Both the position numbers and the translations under genes were made by a program. The notes under the pieces are model-generated. The model was not told where the DNA came from. It saw only the letters and a list, made by a program, of their open reading frames with translations, and did not search any database. This document shows, piece after piece, positions 1-8,584 of a DNA stretch of 64,000 bases. The stretch comes from Brevundimonas vesicularis (GTDB lineage: Bacteria > Pseudomonadota > Alphaproteobacteria > Caulobacterales > Caulobacteraceae): positions 496,001 through 560,000 of the forward strand of contig NZ_CP114278.1 in the NCBI RefSeq assembly GCF_027105095.1. The letters run 5' to 3'. How positions within the stretch are numbered: the stretch's first letter is position 1; every line of letters starts with the position of its first letter.

Positions 1-1
1 G

Positions 2-214
2 GTGCTGGACCTGGATTACGAAGAGGATTCCGAGGCCGAGGCGGATTCGAACTTCGTCCTGACCGGCTCGGGCCAGATCGTCGAGGTCCAGGCCACCGGT
101 GAGAAGCGCGGCTTCTCACGCGCCGAGTTCGACCGGCTCTTCTCGCTGGCCGAGATCGGCTGCACCGAACTGTTCGCCCTGCAAAGGGCGGCCTTGGCGG
201 CGGTGAAGCGATAG
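2..214 (+). CDS. rph: Ribonuclease PH, C-terminal fragment
   Basis: The last 70 codons of a gene that enters from the left edge of the window. The fragment begins in the phrase [18 protein letters not shown] and continues through [10 protein letters not shown], a pattern typical of the C-terminal half of RNase PH, the phosphorolytic 3'-5' exoribonuclease that trims tRNA 3' ends. The family ends, as here, with an [18 protein letters not shown] helix and a short tail. The apparent GTG at position 2 is an internal codon, not a start. Assignment is from remembered family sequence; only the tail can be judged. Confidence 0.85.
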   Translation: MLDLDYEEDSEAEADSNFVLTGSGQIVEVQATGEKRGFSRAEFDRLFSLAEIGCTELFALQRAALAAVKR

Positions 215-272
215 GGGGTTTCACCTCGGGGCGCGGCCGGGCATCCTCGTCGGGTCAGTCCTGACCGGAGAT

Positions 273-767
273 ATGCCCATGCGTCGATCCAAATGGCTTT
301 CGCTCGCCGCCTGCGCCTTTCTGGCGGCCTGCCAGCCGGCCGGCCCGAACCAGAAGTCGGCGTCCGACGATGCTGCGGCGAACGCCGATGTGATCGACGC
401 GGTGCCGCTGCAGGCGGACGCTGCGCCCGCGCCACCTCCGAAAGCTCAAACACCTGCTTCAGAAAAGACTGAGCCGCAGCCAGCGCCTGCTCAGCCGGCC
501 GAAGCTGCGTCAGCGCCTGACGCCAAGCAATCGCCGACCACAATACCGGAAGCTTGGGACATGAAGGCGGGCGATGTGCAGAATTGTCGCGAGGCCATCG
601 GTTCCGCAGCCGCCGCGCGGCTGGTTGAACGCTGCATCCGCGTTAGCCCTGCGACCCGCCCTCCCTGCAAAGCCTCAAACCCCTGCGCCCTCATCCAGGG
701 TGAGATCGACCGGTCCTGCAAACTGTGGGAACGCGACGGCGACCCACCGGCGGCATGCAAGCCCTAG
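273..767 (+). CDS. Small secreted lipoprotein of unknown function
   Basis: A 164-residue protein. Residues 3-20 form a lipoprotein signal peptide (RRSKW, hydrophobic core, lipobox LAAC with Cys20), so the mature protein should be lipid-anchored in the envelope. Residues about 40-95 are a low-complexity Pro/Ala/Glu linker. The last 70 residues hold several Cys ([33 protein letters not shown]) and may form a small disulfide-bonded domain. No family was recognised. It is convergent with glmM and the two stop codons overlap by 4 bases. Confidence 0.7.
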   Translation: MPMRRSKWLSLAACAFLAACQPAGPNQKSASDDAAANADVIDAVPLQADAAPAPPPKAQTPASEKTEPQPAPAQPAEAASAPDAKQSPTTIPEAWDMKAGDVQNCREAIGSAAAARLVERCIRVSPATRPPCKASNPCALIQGEIDRSCKLWERDGDPPAACKP

Positions 768-2110
768 GCTGAGCGCACCGCGCCCGCGACGTCGGCCACC
801 ACCCGCTTGACCAGCGCCTCGTCGTCGCCCTCGGCCATGACGCGGATCAGTTTTTCCGTGCCCGACGGCCGCACCAGCAGGCGGCCCGAGCCGTTCAGCG
901 CCGCCTCGGCCTCTGCGATGGCGCCCTTGACCGTGTCGGTCTCCAGCGGCTTGTCGGCGGTGAAGCGGACGTTCTCCAGCTTTTGCGGAACGGGATCGAA
1001 CTGGCGGGCCAGTTCGCTCATCGGCTTGCCGGATTCGACCAGGACGGCCAACACCTGCAGCGCCGCCATCAGGCCGTCGCCGGTGGTGGCGTGGTCGTGC
1101 AGGATGATGTGGCCCGACTGCTCGCCGCCGATGTTGAAGCCGCCTTCGCGCATCCGTTCCATGACATAGCGGTCGCCGACCTTGGTCCGCTCAAGCGTCA
1201 GGCCTTCGGAATTCAGTTTACGCTCCAGCCCCAGGTTGGACATGACGGTGGCCACCACGCCCCCGCCGGTCAGGAGGCCGCGCCTGGCCCAGTCCAACCC
1301 GACCAGGGCCATGATCTGATCGCCGTCCACGACCCGACCCGTCTCGTCGCAGATAATCAGTCGGTCGGCGTCGCCGTCCAGCGCGATGCCGATATCGGCG
1401 CGATAGCGTTTGACCGCATCGGCCAGGGTCGCCGGATGGGTCGAGCCGCACTCGGCGTTGATGTTGGTGCCGTTCGGGGTCACGCCCACGGGGAAGACTT
1501 CGGCGCCCAGTTCGAACAGGGTGGTCGGCGCGACCTTGTATCCGGCGCCGTTGGCGCAATCGACGGCGATGCGCAGGCCCTGCAGCGTCAGACGTTTGGG
1601 GAAGGCCTGTTTGGCGATCTCGATATAACGCGCCTGAGCGTCGTCGATGCGTTTGACCCGGCCTAGCTTGTTCGACGGCGCCAGGCCTTGGTCGAGACCC
1701 TGATCCATCATGGCCTCGATCTTCAGTTCGATCTCGTCCGACAGCTTGTAACCGTCCGGCCCGAACAGCTTGATGCCGTTGTCGGCATAGTCGTTGTGCG
1801 AGGCCGATATCATCACGCCCAGATCGGCGCGCATCGAGCGGGTCAGCATGGCCACGCCAGGCGTCGGCACGGGCCCGAAGGTGCGCACGTCCATTCCGAC
1901 CGAAGCGAAACCGGCGACCAGGGCGGGCTCGATCGTATAGCCGGACAGGCGCGTGTCCTTGCCGATCACCACCAGATGGCGGCGATCGTCGTCGGTGCGG
2001 AACAGTTTCCCCGCAGCCAGGCCTACGCGCAATGCGACTTCGGCCGTCATCGGATAGGTGTTGGCGCGTCCGCGAATGCCGTCGGTGCCGAAATATTTTC
2101 TGTCGCCCAA
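764..2110 (-). CDS. glmM: Phosphoglucosamine mutase
   Basis: GlmM converts glucosamine-6-phosphate to glucosamine-1-phosphate on the way to UDP-GlcNAc, feeding peptidoglycan and LPS. The 448-residue protein has the family length and starts [14 protein letters not shown]. The phosphoserine loop ISASHN lies at residues 101-106 (catalytic Ser104), the metal-binding loop DGDADR lies mid-protein, and the C-terminal phosphate-binding stretch [11 protein letters not shown] is present. It is transcribed divergently from glmS, which makes its substrate, so both are served by the 161-base gap between them. No motif is missing. Confidence 0.96.
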   Translation of the reverse strand: MGDRKYFGTDGIRGRANTYPMTAEVALRVGLAAGKLFRTDDDRRHLVVIGKDTRLSGYTIEPALVAGFASVGMDVRTFGPVPTPGVAMLTRSMRADLGVMISASHNDYADNGIKLFGPDGYKLSDEIELKIEAMMDQGLDQGLAPSNKLGRVKRIDDAQARYIEIAKQAFPKRLTLQGLRIAVDCANGAGYKVAPTTLFELGAEVFPVGVTPNGTNINAECGSTHPATLADAVKRYRADIGIALDGDADRLIICDETGRVVDGDQIMALVGLDWARRGLLTGGGVVATVMSNLGLERKLNSEGLTLERTKVGDRYVMERMREGGFNIGGEQSGHIILHDHATTGDGLMAALQVLAVLVESGKPMSELARQFDPVPQKLENVRFTADKPLETDTVKGAIAEAEAALNGSGRLLVRPSGTEKLIRVMAEGDDEALVKRVVADVAGAVRSA

Positions 2111-2271
2111 GGTGCGGTCCTTTGTTTCGGGTAACGTTCCGAAACCCCTTTTTTGATGCGGCCCGCCTTAAGATTGCATAGACGGCCGATGGGGCTTGAT
2201 GTGTGGCTTAGCCCCGGATCGCCGCCAGTGCAAAGCGGCGCCCTTTTCCTGACTTCTCGGAGCCTTCGCTC
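2111..2271. promoter_or_regulatory. Divergent glmM/glmS control region
   Basis: This 161-base gap must hold the promoters for glmM (leftward) and glmS (rightward). An inverted repeat, GTTTCGG then CCGAAAC around an 8-base loop, sits at about 2125-2146 just upstream of glmM and could be an operator or an mRNA hairpin. I saw no long structured leader before glmS that would suggest a glmS ribozyme, which is mainly a Gram-positive device. The promoters themselves could not be placed. Confidence 0.35.
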
Positions 2272-4086
2272 ATGTGCGGCATCATCGGCGTCACCGGCAA
2301 TGGTCCTGTCGTTCCCCGGCTGATCGACAGCCTGAAACGGCTGGAGTACCGCGGCTATGATTCCGCCGGCGTCGCCGCCGTTGTGGAAGGCTCGGTCGAG
2401 CGCCGCCGCGCCAAGGGCAAGATCCGCAATCTGGAAGCCGTCTTGGCCGAGGATCCGATGACGGCGACGGTCGGCATCGGCCATACGCGCTGGGCCACCC
2501 ACGGTGCCCCGACGACGGAGAACGCCCACCCGCACAAGGCTGGGCGCGTCACCCTGGTCCACAACGGCATCATCGAAAACTTCGCCGAGCTGAAAGCCGA
2601 GCTGGCCGCCGAAGGCCATGTCTTTGAAAGCCAGACCGACACCGAGGTCATCGCCCACCTGCTGGACGCCGAGCTGAATACGGGCCGCAGCCCTCTGGAG
2701 GCATTCAAGACCACTCTGGACCGCCTGACTGGCGCCTATGCGCTGGCTGTGCTGATCGATGGGACGGACGACCTGATCCTGGGCGCCAGACGTGGCAGCC
2801 CGCTGGTGGTCGGCTGGGGCGAGGACGAGATGTATCTGGGCTCGGACGCGCTGGCCGTCGGTCCGTTCACACAGAAGATTTCCTATCTGGAAGAGGGCGA
2901 CTACGTCGCCGTGACCAAGGCCGGCGCCCAGATGTTCGACGTCGCGGGCAAGCTGGTCGAACGCGCCATCGTCCAGGTTTCGGCCTCATCGGCCATGGTC
3001 GAGAAGGGCGAATATCGCCACTTCATGGAAAAGGAGATCCATGAACAGCCCGACAGCGTCCAGCACACCCTGTCGGAATATCTCGACCTGGTGACGGGAA
3101 AGGCCAAGACCAATCCCGTCGATTTCGCCGCCATCGACCGCATCCAGATCGTCGCCTGCGGCACCGCCTTCTACGCCGGCCAGATCGGCCGTTACGCCTT
3201 CGAGAAGCTGGCGGCCCTGCCCTGCGACGTCGAGATCGCGTCGGAGTTCCGCTATCGCTCGCCGGCCGTCTCGAAATCCACCCTGGCCGTCGCCGTAAGC
3301 CAATCTGGCGAGACGGCCGACACCCTGGCCAGCCTGACCTGGTGCAAGGCGCAAGGGTTGCAGACCGCCGCCGTCGTGAATGTTCACTCGTCCTCGATGG
3401 CGCGTGAGGCCGCCGTGCTGTGGCCCACCCATGCCGGTCCGGAAATCGGCGTCGCTTCGACCAAGGCCTTTACCGCCCAGGTCGCGGCTTTGCTGGCCTT
3501 GGCCGTGGCGGCGGGCGTGGCGCGAGGACGGATCGATGCTGCGACCGAGGCCGAACTGGTGAAGGCTTTGTTCGAAAGCCCGCGCCTGATCGCCGAGGCC
3601 CTGACGATGGGCGACAGCATCCGCGCCGTGACCCATGACCTGTCAAAGGCTGACGACGTGCTGTTCTTGGGGCGTGGCGCCATGTTCCCGCTGGCGATGG
3701 AGGGCGCGCTGAAACTGAAGGAGATCAGCTATATCCACGCCGAGGGCTATGCCGCCGGCGAACTGAAACACGGCCCCATCGCCCTGATCGACGAAGAGAC
3801 CCCGACCATCGCTCTGGCTCCGCTCGACGACGTGTTCGAAAAGACCGCGTCCAACCTGCAGGAGGTTGCGGCGCGGGGCGGTCCGGTCATCATGATCGCA
3901 CCGGAAAAGGCGCCTGATCCGCACGGCGCCGGCATTCGCCGCATCCACGCCCCCGACTGCCACCCGCTGATCGCGCCCCTGGTCTATGCCGTACCGGTGC
4001 AACTGCTGGCCTATTACACCGCCGTTCAGAAGGGCACCGACGTCGATCAGCCCCGCAACCTGGCCAAGTCCGTCACGGTCGAGTGA
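2272..4086 (+). CDS. glmS: Glutamine-fructose-6-phosphate aminotransferase (isomerizing)
   Basis: GlmS makes glucosamine-6-phosphate from fructose-6-phosphate and glutamine, the committed step to UDP-GlcNAc. The 604-residue protein begins MCGIIGV, so Cys2 becomes the N-terminal nucleophile of the glutaminase domain after Met removal. HTRWATHG and the NGIIEN loop mark the glutamine site. Two SIS sugar-isomerase domains follow (ACGTAFYAG and SQSGETADTL in the first) and the end NLAKSVTVE is the usual C-terminus. Its last 40 bases overlap the 3' end of the convergent regulator gene. Confidence 0.97.
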   Translation: MCGIIGVTGNGPVVPRLIDSLKRLEYRGYDSAGVAAVVEGSVERRRAKGKIRNLEAVLAEDPMTATVGIGHTRWATHGAPTTENAHPHKAGRVTLVHNGIIENFAELKAELAAEGHVFESQTDTEVIAHLLDAELNTGRSPLEAFKTTLDRLTGAYALAVLIDGTDDLILGARRGSPLVVGWGEDEMYLGSDALAVGPFTQKISYLEEGDYVAVTKAGAQMFDVAGKLVERAIVQVSASSAMVEKGEYRHFMEKEIHEQPDSVQHTLSEYLDLVTGKAKTNPVDFAAIDRIQIVACGTAFYAGQIGRYAFEKLAALPCDVEIASEFRYRSPAVSKSTLAVAVSQSGETADTLASLTWCKAQGLQTAAVVNVHSSSMAREAAVLWPTHAGPEIGVASTKAFTAQVAALLALAVAAGVARGRIDAATEAELVKALFESPRLIAEALTMGDSIRAVTHDLSKADDVLFLGRGAMFPLAMEGALKLKEISYIHAEGYAAGELKHGPIALIDEETPTIALAPLDDVFEKTASNLQEVAARGGPVIMIAPEKAPDPHGAGIRRIHAPDCHPLIAPLVYAVPVQLLAYYTAVQKGTDVDQPRNLAKSVTVE

Positions 4087-4715
4087 GGCTCGCCTGCCAG
4101 CCGGCGTAGCATGTCCGGGTCGATGATCTGGATCGCGCCGCGCCGGAGCCGCACCGCCCCGGCGGCGCACAGTTCCGTGCAGGCGGTCGATATGCTAGCG
4201 CGCCGCACGGCCATCAGGTCCGACAGCTCGGTTTGACGCAGGGCGAGGACGTCGCCCCCTTCTCGGTCATGGACATCGAGCAGAAGGGCGGCCAGGCGCT
4301 GGCTGACCTTCAGGGCCGCGTGGCGAGAAAGTTCGGCTTGAAGGGCGCTGTTGCGACGCCTCAGGTCCGTCAATGATGCCTCGACCAAGCTGTCGTGAGG
4401 GAGTGTTTGCGCGAGTTTTGCCGCCGATACGGTCAGGAACCGTCCCGCCGTCAACCAAAGGGCGACTTCGGTCTCGCCACCGCCCAGCACGGCATCGAAG
4501 TTGACCACGTCGTCGCTGGAGGCGAGCCCTCTCGAAAGGAAACCGTCGAATCCGATCCGAGCCACGACGCCGGAAAGCACGAAGGTGACGATGGGTTCGC
4601 CATTGTAGGTAGGTGCTGTCCGTGCGCCGGCCTCGGCGAAGAACGCGTCGCCTGCGTCCAAGCCTTGGAGTGCAAGGCCGGACAGCAAGGCGTGTGCGAG
4701 GTTCGACGTTGACAT
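4047..4715 (-). CDS. Crp/Fnr-family transcriptional regulator
   Basis: A 222-residue protein with an N-terminal cyclic-nucleotide-binding-like beta domain (about residues 15-115), a dimerisation helix, and a C-terminal winged helix-turn-helix (LRQTELSDLMAVRRASISTA). No Fnr-type Cys cluster is seen, and the phosphate-binding cassette of true Crp is not evident, so the ligand is unknown. The start ATG at 4715 is the first good one and gives normal family length. The 3' end overlaps glmS by 40 bases tail to tail. The next gene upstream, 52 bases away, encodes a second regulator of the same superfamily. Confidence 0.8.
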   Translation of the reverse strand: MSTSNLAHALLSGLALQGLDAGDAFFAEAGARTAPTYNGEPIVTFVLSGVVARIGFDGFLSRGLASSDDVVNFDAVLGGGETEVALWLTAGRFLTVSAAKLAQTLPHDSLVEASLTDLRRRNSALQAELSRHAALKVSQRLAALLLDVHDREGGDVLALRQTELSDLMAVRRASISTACTELCAAGAVRLRRGAIQIIDPDMLRRLAGEPHSTVTDLARLRG

Positions 4716-4767
4716 GCCTCATCTAGACGCCCAATCGCCGTTTTGCGCGATAACATGCGTTAAGCTC

Positions 4768-5511
4768 TCAGACGGGCTCTGACTGCAGACGCAGATAGGT
4801 CGGATCGAACTCGGCGATTTCGGCCAGGCGACGCCAGTCGAGGATATCGATCCGCCCGCCCGCCCAGGCGACGACGCCCTCGCTGCGGAGCTCGGAAATC
4901 AGACGGCTGACATGGACAGTCGAAAGGCCGAGCGCGTCACCCAGCGTTGTCTGCGTCAGCGGAAGATCAAACGTCAGATCACCCGTCTGTCCGACGGCCT
5001 GGAGGCGCAGGTAGAGCTCGCACACCAGATGCGCCAGGTGACCAAGACCGCTCCGTCGGCCCATGGCCACCAGCCATTGCCGATGGATGGCGGCGTCGAT
5101 GATGGTGTCGAGCCAAAGCAGTCGGCCCAGGTGTGGATGTCGTTCGGTGATGTCGATCAGCCCGCTGTGCGGTGCCTCTGCAATCACGCAGTCGGTCAGC
5201 GCGACGACGCCATGATCCATCTGTTTCATCAACAGGCTGTGCAGGTCGATGAAGTCGCCCGACACATTGATTTCGGTGATCTGCCGAGACCCGTCTTCCA
5301 AGGTTGAATACCGCGCGGAAAAGCCCGAGATCAGAAGTGTGCTGTGCAGCGGACGGGTGTGCTCGCGAACGATGTCTGAGCCAGCGGGGGCTGTCTTTGG
5401 AGCGTCGAGCACATCTCGTAAGGCGGCGATTTCCTTTTCGTCGAGACGGTCTCTCAGCGACAACTTGTCGACCAATGTGGTGATCTTGGCGGGGCCGACG
5501 GTCTTGGGCAT
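4768..5511 (-). CDS. Crp/Fnr-family transcriptional regulator
   Basis: A 247-residue regulator with an N-terminal sensory beta-roll (about residues 25-130) and a C-terminal HTH containing TQTTLGDALGLSTVHVSRLI, which fits the Crp-type recognition helix. It resembles the stress-linked Crp/Fnr proteins common in alphaproteobacteria. The start was set at the ATG whose last base overlaps the upstream stop (TGATG at 5513-5509) rather than at an ATG 24 bases earlier, since the overlap implies translational coupling with the DUF6894 gene. No Fe-S Cys motif is visible, so the effector is unknown. Confidence 0.82.
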   Translation of the reverse strand: MPKTVGPAKITTLVDKLSLRDRLDEKEIAALRDVLDAPKTAPAGSDIVREHTRPLHSTLLISGFSARYSTLEDGSRQITEINVSGDFIDLHSLLMKQMDHGVVALTDCVIAEAPHSGLIDITERHPHLGRLLWLDTIIDAAIHRQWLVAMGRRSGLGHLAHLVCELYLRLQAVGQTGDLTFDLPLTQTTLGDALGLSTVHVSRLISELRSEGVVAWAGGRIDILDWRRLAEIAEFDPTYLRLQSEPV

Positions 5512-5771
5512 CAAACCTCTCCCGCCAGCGTCCAACCTTCAGGCGCTTGATCAGACGCGGCCGCCGTCACGCTGACCACGGTCTGACCCTCCTCATCCGT
5601 GACGATGACGCTGAAGGCGCCGGTCGTCCAGAAGGACGCCCCCCTATAGCGTAGGATTTCACCAAGGACGGCGACGGCCTCTTCGCGCGCCGCGTCCATG
5701 TTTTTCAGTTCCTCGCCCTGCTCATCGCGGACGCAATCGCCGTTCTGGGTATGGAAAAAGTAGCGCGGCAA
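5511..5771 (-). CDS. DUF6894 family small protein
   Basis: An 86-residue soluble protein beginning MPRYFFHTQNGDCVRDEQG and continuing with an AAREEAVAVLGEI helix. This arrangement is typical of the DUF6894 proteins of rhizobia and Caulobacterales, whose function is unknown. It is the first gene of a two-gene unit with the Crp-like regulator, joined by a TGATG overlap. It may be part of a stress response, but that is inferred only from the neighbour. Confidence 0.72.
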   Translation of the reverse strand: MPRYFFHTQNGDCVRDEQGEELKNMDAAREEAVAVLGEILRYRGASFWTTGAFSVIVTDEEGQTVVSVTAAASDQAPEGWTLAGEV

Positions 5772-5840
5772 TCTTCCCTCCTGGCCTCAGACGAGAGGGA
5801 AGCGGTCACGGGCGCGATTGGTTCAGTCCGCTGTGATCTT

Positions 5841-7337
5841 TCAGATTTCCTGATTGAAGGCGCCGATTTCCGGATAGGCGGCCAGGCGCGGCTTGATCTC
5901 TTTGCGGAACAGATCGCGCATATCATCTTCCGACCGCATGCTCTCGACCACCACGACCAGTTCCGGCTTATTGGACGAGGCGCGGACCAAGACCCATGAG
6001 CCGTCGTCCAGATGCACGCGGACCCCGTTGACGGTGATGGCCTCGACGATCTTGCGGCCCAGGATTTCACCCTCGGCTGCCGCCAGGTCGGAATACTCCT
6101 TCACGATCCGCTCAAGCACCTCATACTTCAGCTCGTCGTCACAGTGAGGCGACATAGTCAGACTGGTCCAGGCGTCCGGCAGGGCCGTCTTCAATTCGGA
6201 GAGCTTCTTATCGGGATTACGATCCAGCATGGCCAGCACGGCGCCGGCCGCGACCAGACCATCGTCGTAGCCGTGGCCGAGCTCGCCGGCCATGAAGAAG
6301 TGGCCCGACTTCTCGAACCCGGCCAAGGCGCCCAATTCGGCGGTCTTGCGCTTGATGTAGGAGTGGCCCGTCTTCCAATAGACGACCTCGGCGCCGTTCG
6401 CCTTGAGCACCTCATCGGTTTTGTAGAGGCCGGTCGATTTCACATCGACCACGAAGGTGCTGTCCGGATAAACCTTGGACAGGTCGCGCGCCAGCATTAG
6501 ACCAATCTTGTCGGCGAAGATCTCTTCGCCCGTGTTGTCCACAACGCCGCAGCGGTCGCCGTCGCCGTCGAAGCCGAGGGCCAGATCGGCGCCCGTCTCG
6601 CGCACACGCTGGGCCATCTGCACCAGCATGGCGTGATCTTCCGGGTTCGGATTGTATTTCGGGAAGGTGTAGTCGAGGTTGGTGTCCATCTCGATCACCT
6701 CGACGCCCATGCGGCGCAGGGCGTCGGGGGCGAAGGCGCCCGCCGTGCCGTTGCCGCAGGCGCAAACGACCTTCAAGGGACGCTTGATCTGCACCTTGGA
6801 GGCCACGTCGGCGACGTAGGTTTCGCGGAAGTCTTCGACCCGCACCAGCTTGCCGCCCGGCCGAGCCACACCCTCGCCGTTCAGCACGATATCTTTCAGT
6901 CGGCCCATCTCGTCGGGGCCGAAGGTCAGGGGCTTGTTGGCACCCATCTTGACGCCGGTCCAGCCGTTTTCGTTATGGCTCGCGGTGACCATGGCCACGC
7001 ACGGCACGTCCAGTTCGAACTGACCGAAATAGGCCATGGGCGACAAGGCCAGCCCCACATCAAGAACCTCCATCCCGCCTTCCAGCAGCCCAAGGATCAG
7101 GGCCTGTTTGACGCTGAGGCTGTACCCGCGGAAGTCGTGGCCGGTGACGATCTTCGGCGCGACACCGATTTCGTGGACATAGGTGGCCAGGCCAAGGCCC
7201 AGAGCCTGAATGCCAAGAAGGTTGATCTCTTTCTCCAGGATCCAGCGTGCGTCGTATTCGCGGAAGCCTGTCGGCTTGACCAAGGCCTGGGTTTCGTAAG
7301 CAGCCGTGTTCGGCTTCAGGTCCTGACTGGGTTTCAT
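5841..7337 (-). CDS. Phosphomannomutase/phosphoglucomutase
   Basis: An alpha-D-phosphohexomutase that interconverts hexose 6- and 1-phosphates; with the downstream guanylyltransferase fusion it would supply mannose-1-phosphate for GDP-mannose. The 498-residue protein carries the phosphoserine loop TASHNENG, the metal loop GFDGDGDRCGV, the sugar-binding FEKSGHFF and a C-terminal RASSNKPELVV phosphate site. The reading frame extends 70 codons further upstream, but that segment is basic low-complexity sequence overlapping the next gene, so the start was set at MKPSQDLKPN (ATG at 7337). Specificity for mannose versus glucose cannot be read from sequence. Confidence 0.92.
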   Translation of the reverse strand: MKPSQDLKPNTAAYETQALVKPTGFREYDARWILEKEINLLGIQALGLGLATYVHEIGVAPKIVTGHDFRGYSLSVKQALILGLLEGGMEVLDVGLALSPMAYFGQFELDVPCVAMVTASHNENGWTGVKMGANKPLTFGPDEMGRLKDIVLNGEGVARPGGKLVRVEDFRETYVADVASKVQIKRPLKVVCACGNGTAGAFAPDALRRMGVEVIEMDTNLDYTFPKYNPNPEDHAMLVQMAQRVRETGADLALGFDGDGDRCGVVDNTGEEIFADKIGLMLARDLSKVYPDSTFVVDVKSTGLYKTDEVLKANGAEVVYWKTGHSYIKRKTAELGALAGFEKSGHFFMAGELGHGYDDGLVAAGAVLAMLDRNPDKKLSELKTALPDAWTSLTMSPHCDDELKYEVLERIVKEYSDLAAAEGEILGRKIVEAITVNGVRVHLDDGSWVLVRASSNKPELVVVVESMRSEDDMRDLFRKEIKPRLAAYPEIGAFNQEI

Positions 7338-7380
7338 GATGGCTTGTCCTAGGGGGGGGGCGGCTCGACGGGCCGATCGA

Positions 7381-8466
7381 TCAGGCGGCGGCGCGTTTGC
7401 GAATCCGAGCGATGCGCCGCAGCCGACGCCAGAACCGGCCGCGCTCAGGTTCGGGATAGGGTTGCAGGTTCTCGACGAACTGCTCGGCCGAAGCGCGCCA
7501 GCTAAACTTTTCCGCATAGGCGCGCACAGCCTTGCGATCGAGTTCAAGGCACTGCAGGCAGGCGGTCTTGAGGTCCTTGTCGATTGCGCCTGCGTTCGAG
7601 CCGGGGATGATGTCGATCGGGCCGTGGGCCGGATAGGCAGCGACCGGCGTCCCGGCCGCCATGGCTTCCAGGATTACAAGGCCGAAGGTGTCGGTCCAGC
7701 TGGGGAAGACGAAAACATCGGCGTCGCGGAAACAGCGGGCCAGGTCGTCGCCGAACTTGGCGCCGAGGAACTTGGCATCCTGATATTTCTCTTCGAGCTC
7801 GGCGCGGGCCGGGCCATCGCCGACGACGATCTTGGTGCCGGGCAGGTCGAGTTGTAGGAAGCCCTCGATGTTCTTCTCGACCGCCACACGCCCGACGTTC
7901 AGGAAGAAGGGCCGGGGCCAGTCCTTGCCCCCAAGCTCGCCGTAGATCCGCTCCAAGTCAGGGTTGAACACCTCCGTGTCTACGCCGCGCGACCAGGGCG
8001 AGACGTTCTTGAACCCGTGTTCGACCAGCTCGTCGCGGAGGGTCGGCGTCGCCACCATCAGCCGTCCGGACGGCTTGTGGAACCACTTCATATAGGCATA
8101 GCCGACCTGGATCGGGATCGGGAAACGGGCCGAGACATATTCGGGGAATTTGGTGTGATAGCTGGTCGTGAACGGCAGCTTCCACTCCACGCAGATGCGG
8201 CGTGTGGCGATGCCGATCGGGCCCTCGGTCGCGATATGGACGGCCTCGGGTTCAAAGGCGCGAAGCATCTCGCGGATTTCTTCTTCCGCTCCCAGCGCCA
8301 GCCGAATCTCTGGATAGGTCGGGCAGGGGATGGTCTTGAACAAGCTGGGTTCGATGACTTCGACCTCATGGCCCATGCCGCGGCATTCCGCGACCGTGCG
8401 CGTCAGGGTGCGGACGACGCCGTTGACCTGAGGTTCCCAGGCGTCGGTGGCCAGAACGATGCGCAT
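7381..8466 (-). CDS. GT4-family glycosyltransferase (alpha-mannosyltransferase-like)
   Basis: A 361-residue GT-B enzyme. The N-terminal Rossmann domain starts MRIVLATDAWEPQVNGVVRT, typical of GDP-mannose-dependent mannosyltransferases of the MgtA/PimB type. The C-terminal nucleotide-sugar domain has NVGRVAVEKNIEGFL, VVGDGPARAELE and the donor-binding acidic pair in FPSWTDTFGLVILEAMA. It ends in a basic tail (RRLRRIARIRKRAAA) that may hold it at the membrane. It lies between the phosphohexomutase and the GDP-mannose synthesis gene, which supports GDP-mannose as donor; the acceptor is unknown. Confidence 0.88.
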   Translation of the reverse strand: MRIVLATDAWEPQVNGVVRTLTRTVAECRGMGHEVEVIEPSLFKTIPCPTYPEIRLALGAEEEIREMLRAFEPEAVHIATEGPIGIATRRICVEWKLPFTTSYHTKFPEYVSARFPIPIQVGYAYMKWFHKPSGRLMVATPTLRDELVEHGFKNVSPWSRGVDTEVFNPDLERIYGELGGKDWPRPFFLNVGRVAVEKNIEGFLQLDLPGTKIVVGDGPARAELEEKYQDAKFLGAKFGDDLARCFRDADVFVFPSWTDTFGLVILEAMAAGTPVAAYPAHGPIDIIPGSNAGAIDKDLKTACLQCLELDRKAVRAYAEKFSWRASAEQFVENLQPYPEPERGRFWRRLRRIARIRKRAAA

Positions 8467-8584
8467 TGGGGCGGGCGGACCCTGAGCCGTTGAGTAAGGG
8501 GCGAACTTCTAGACGGTTAGAATGACGAAGGCGAGACGGTCTTATGTTAGGCGTTAGTGCCCTTGAGACGCAGCTGACCGCATC

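Noticed and set aside
2111..2271. A glmS ribozyme riboswitch upstream of glmS
   Set aside because: The gap is short, and I could not recognise the conserved core; the class is mostly found in Firmicutes.
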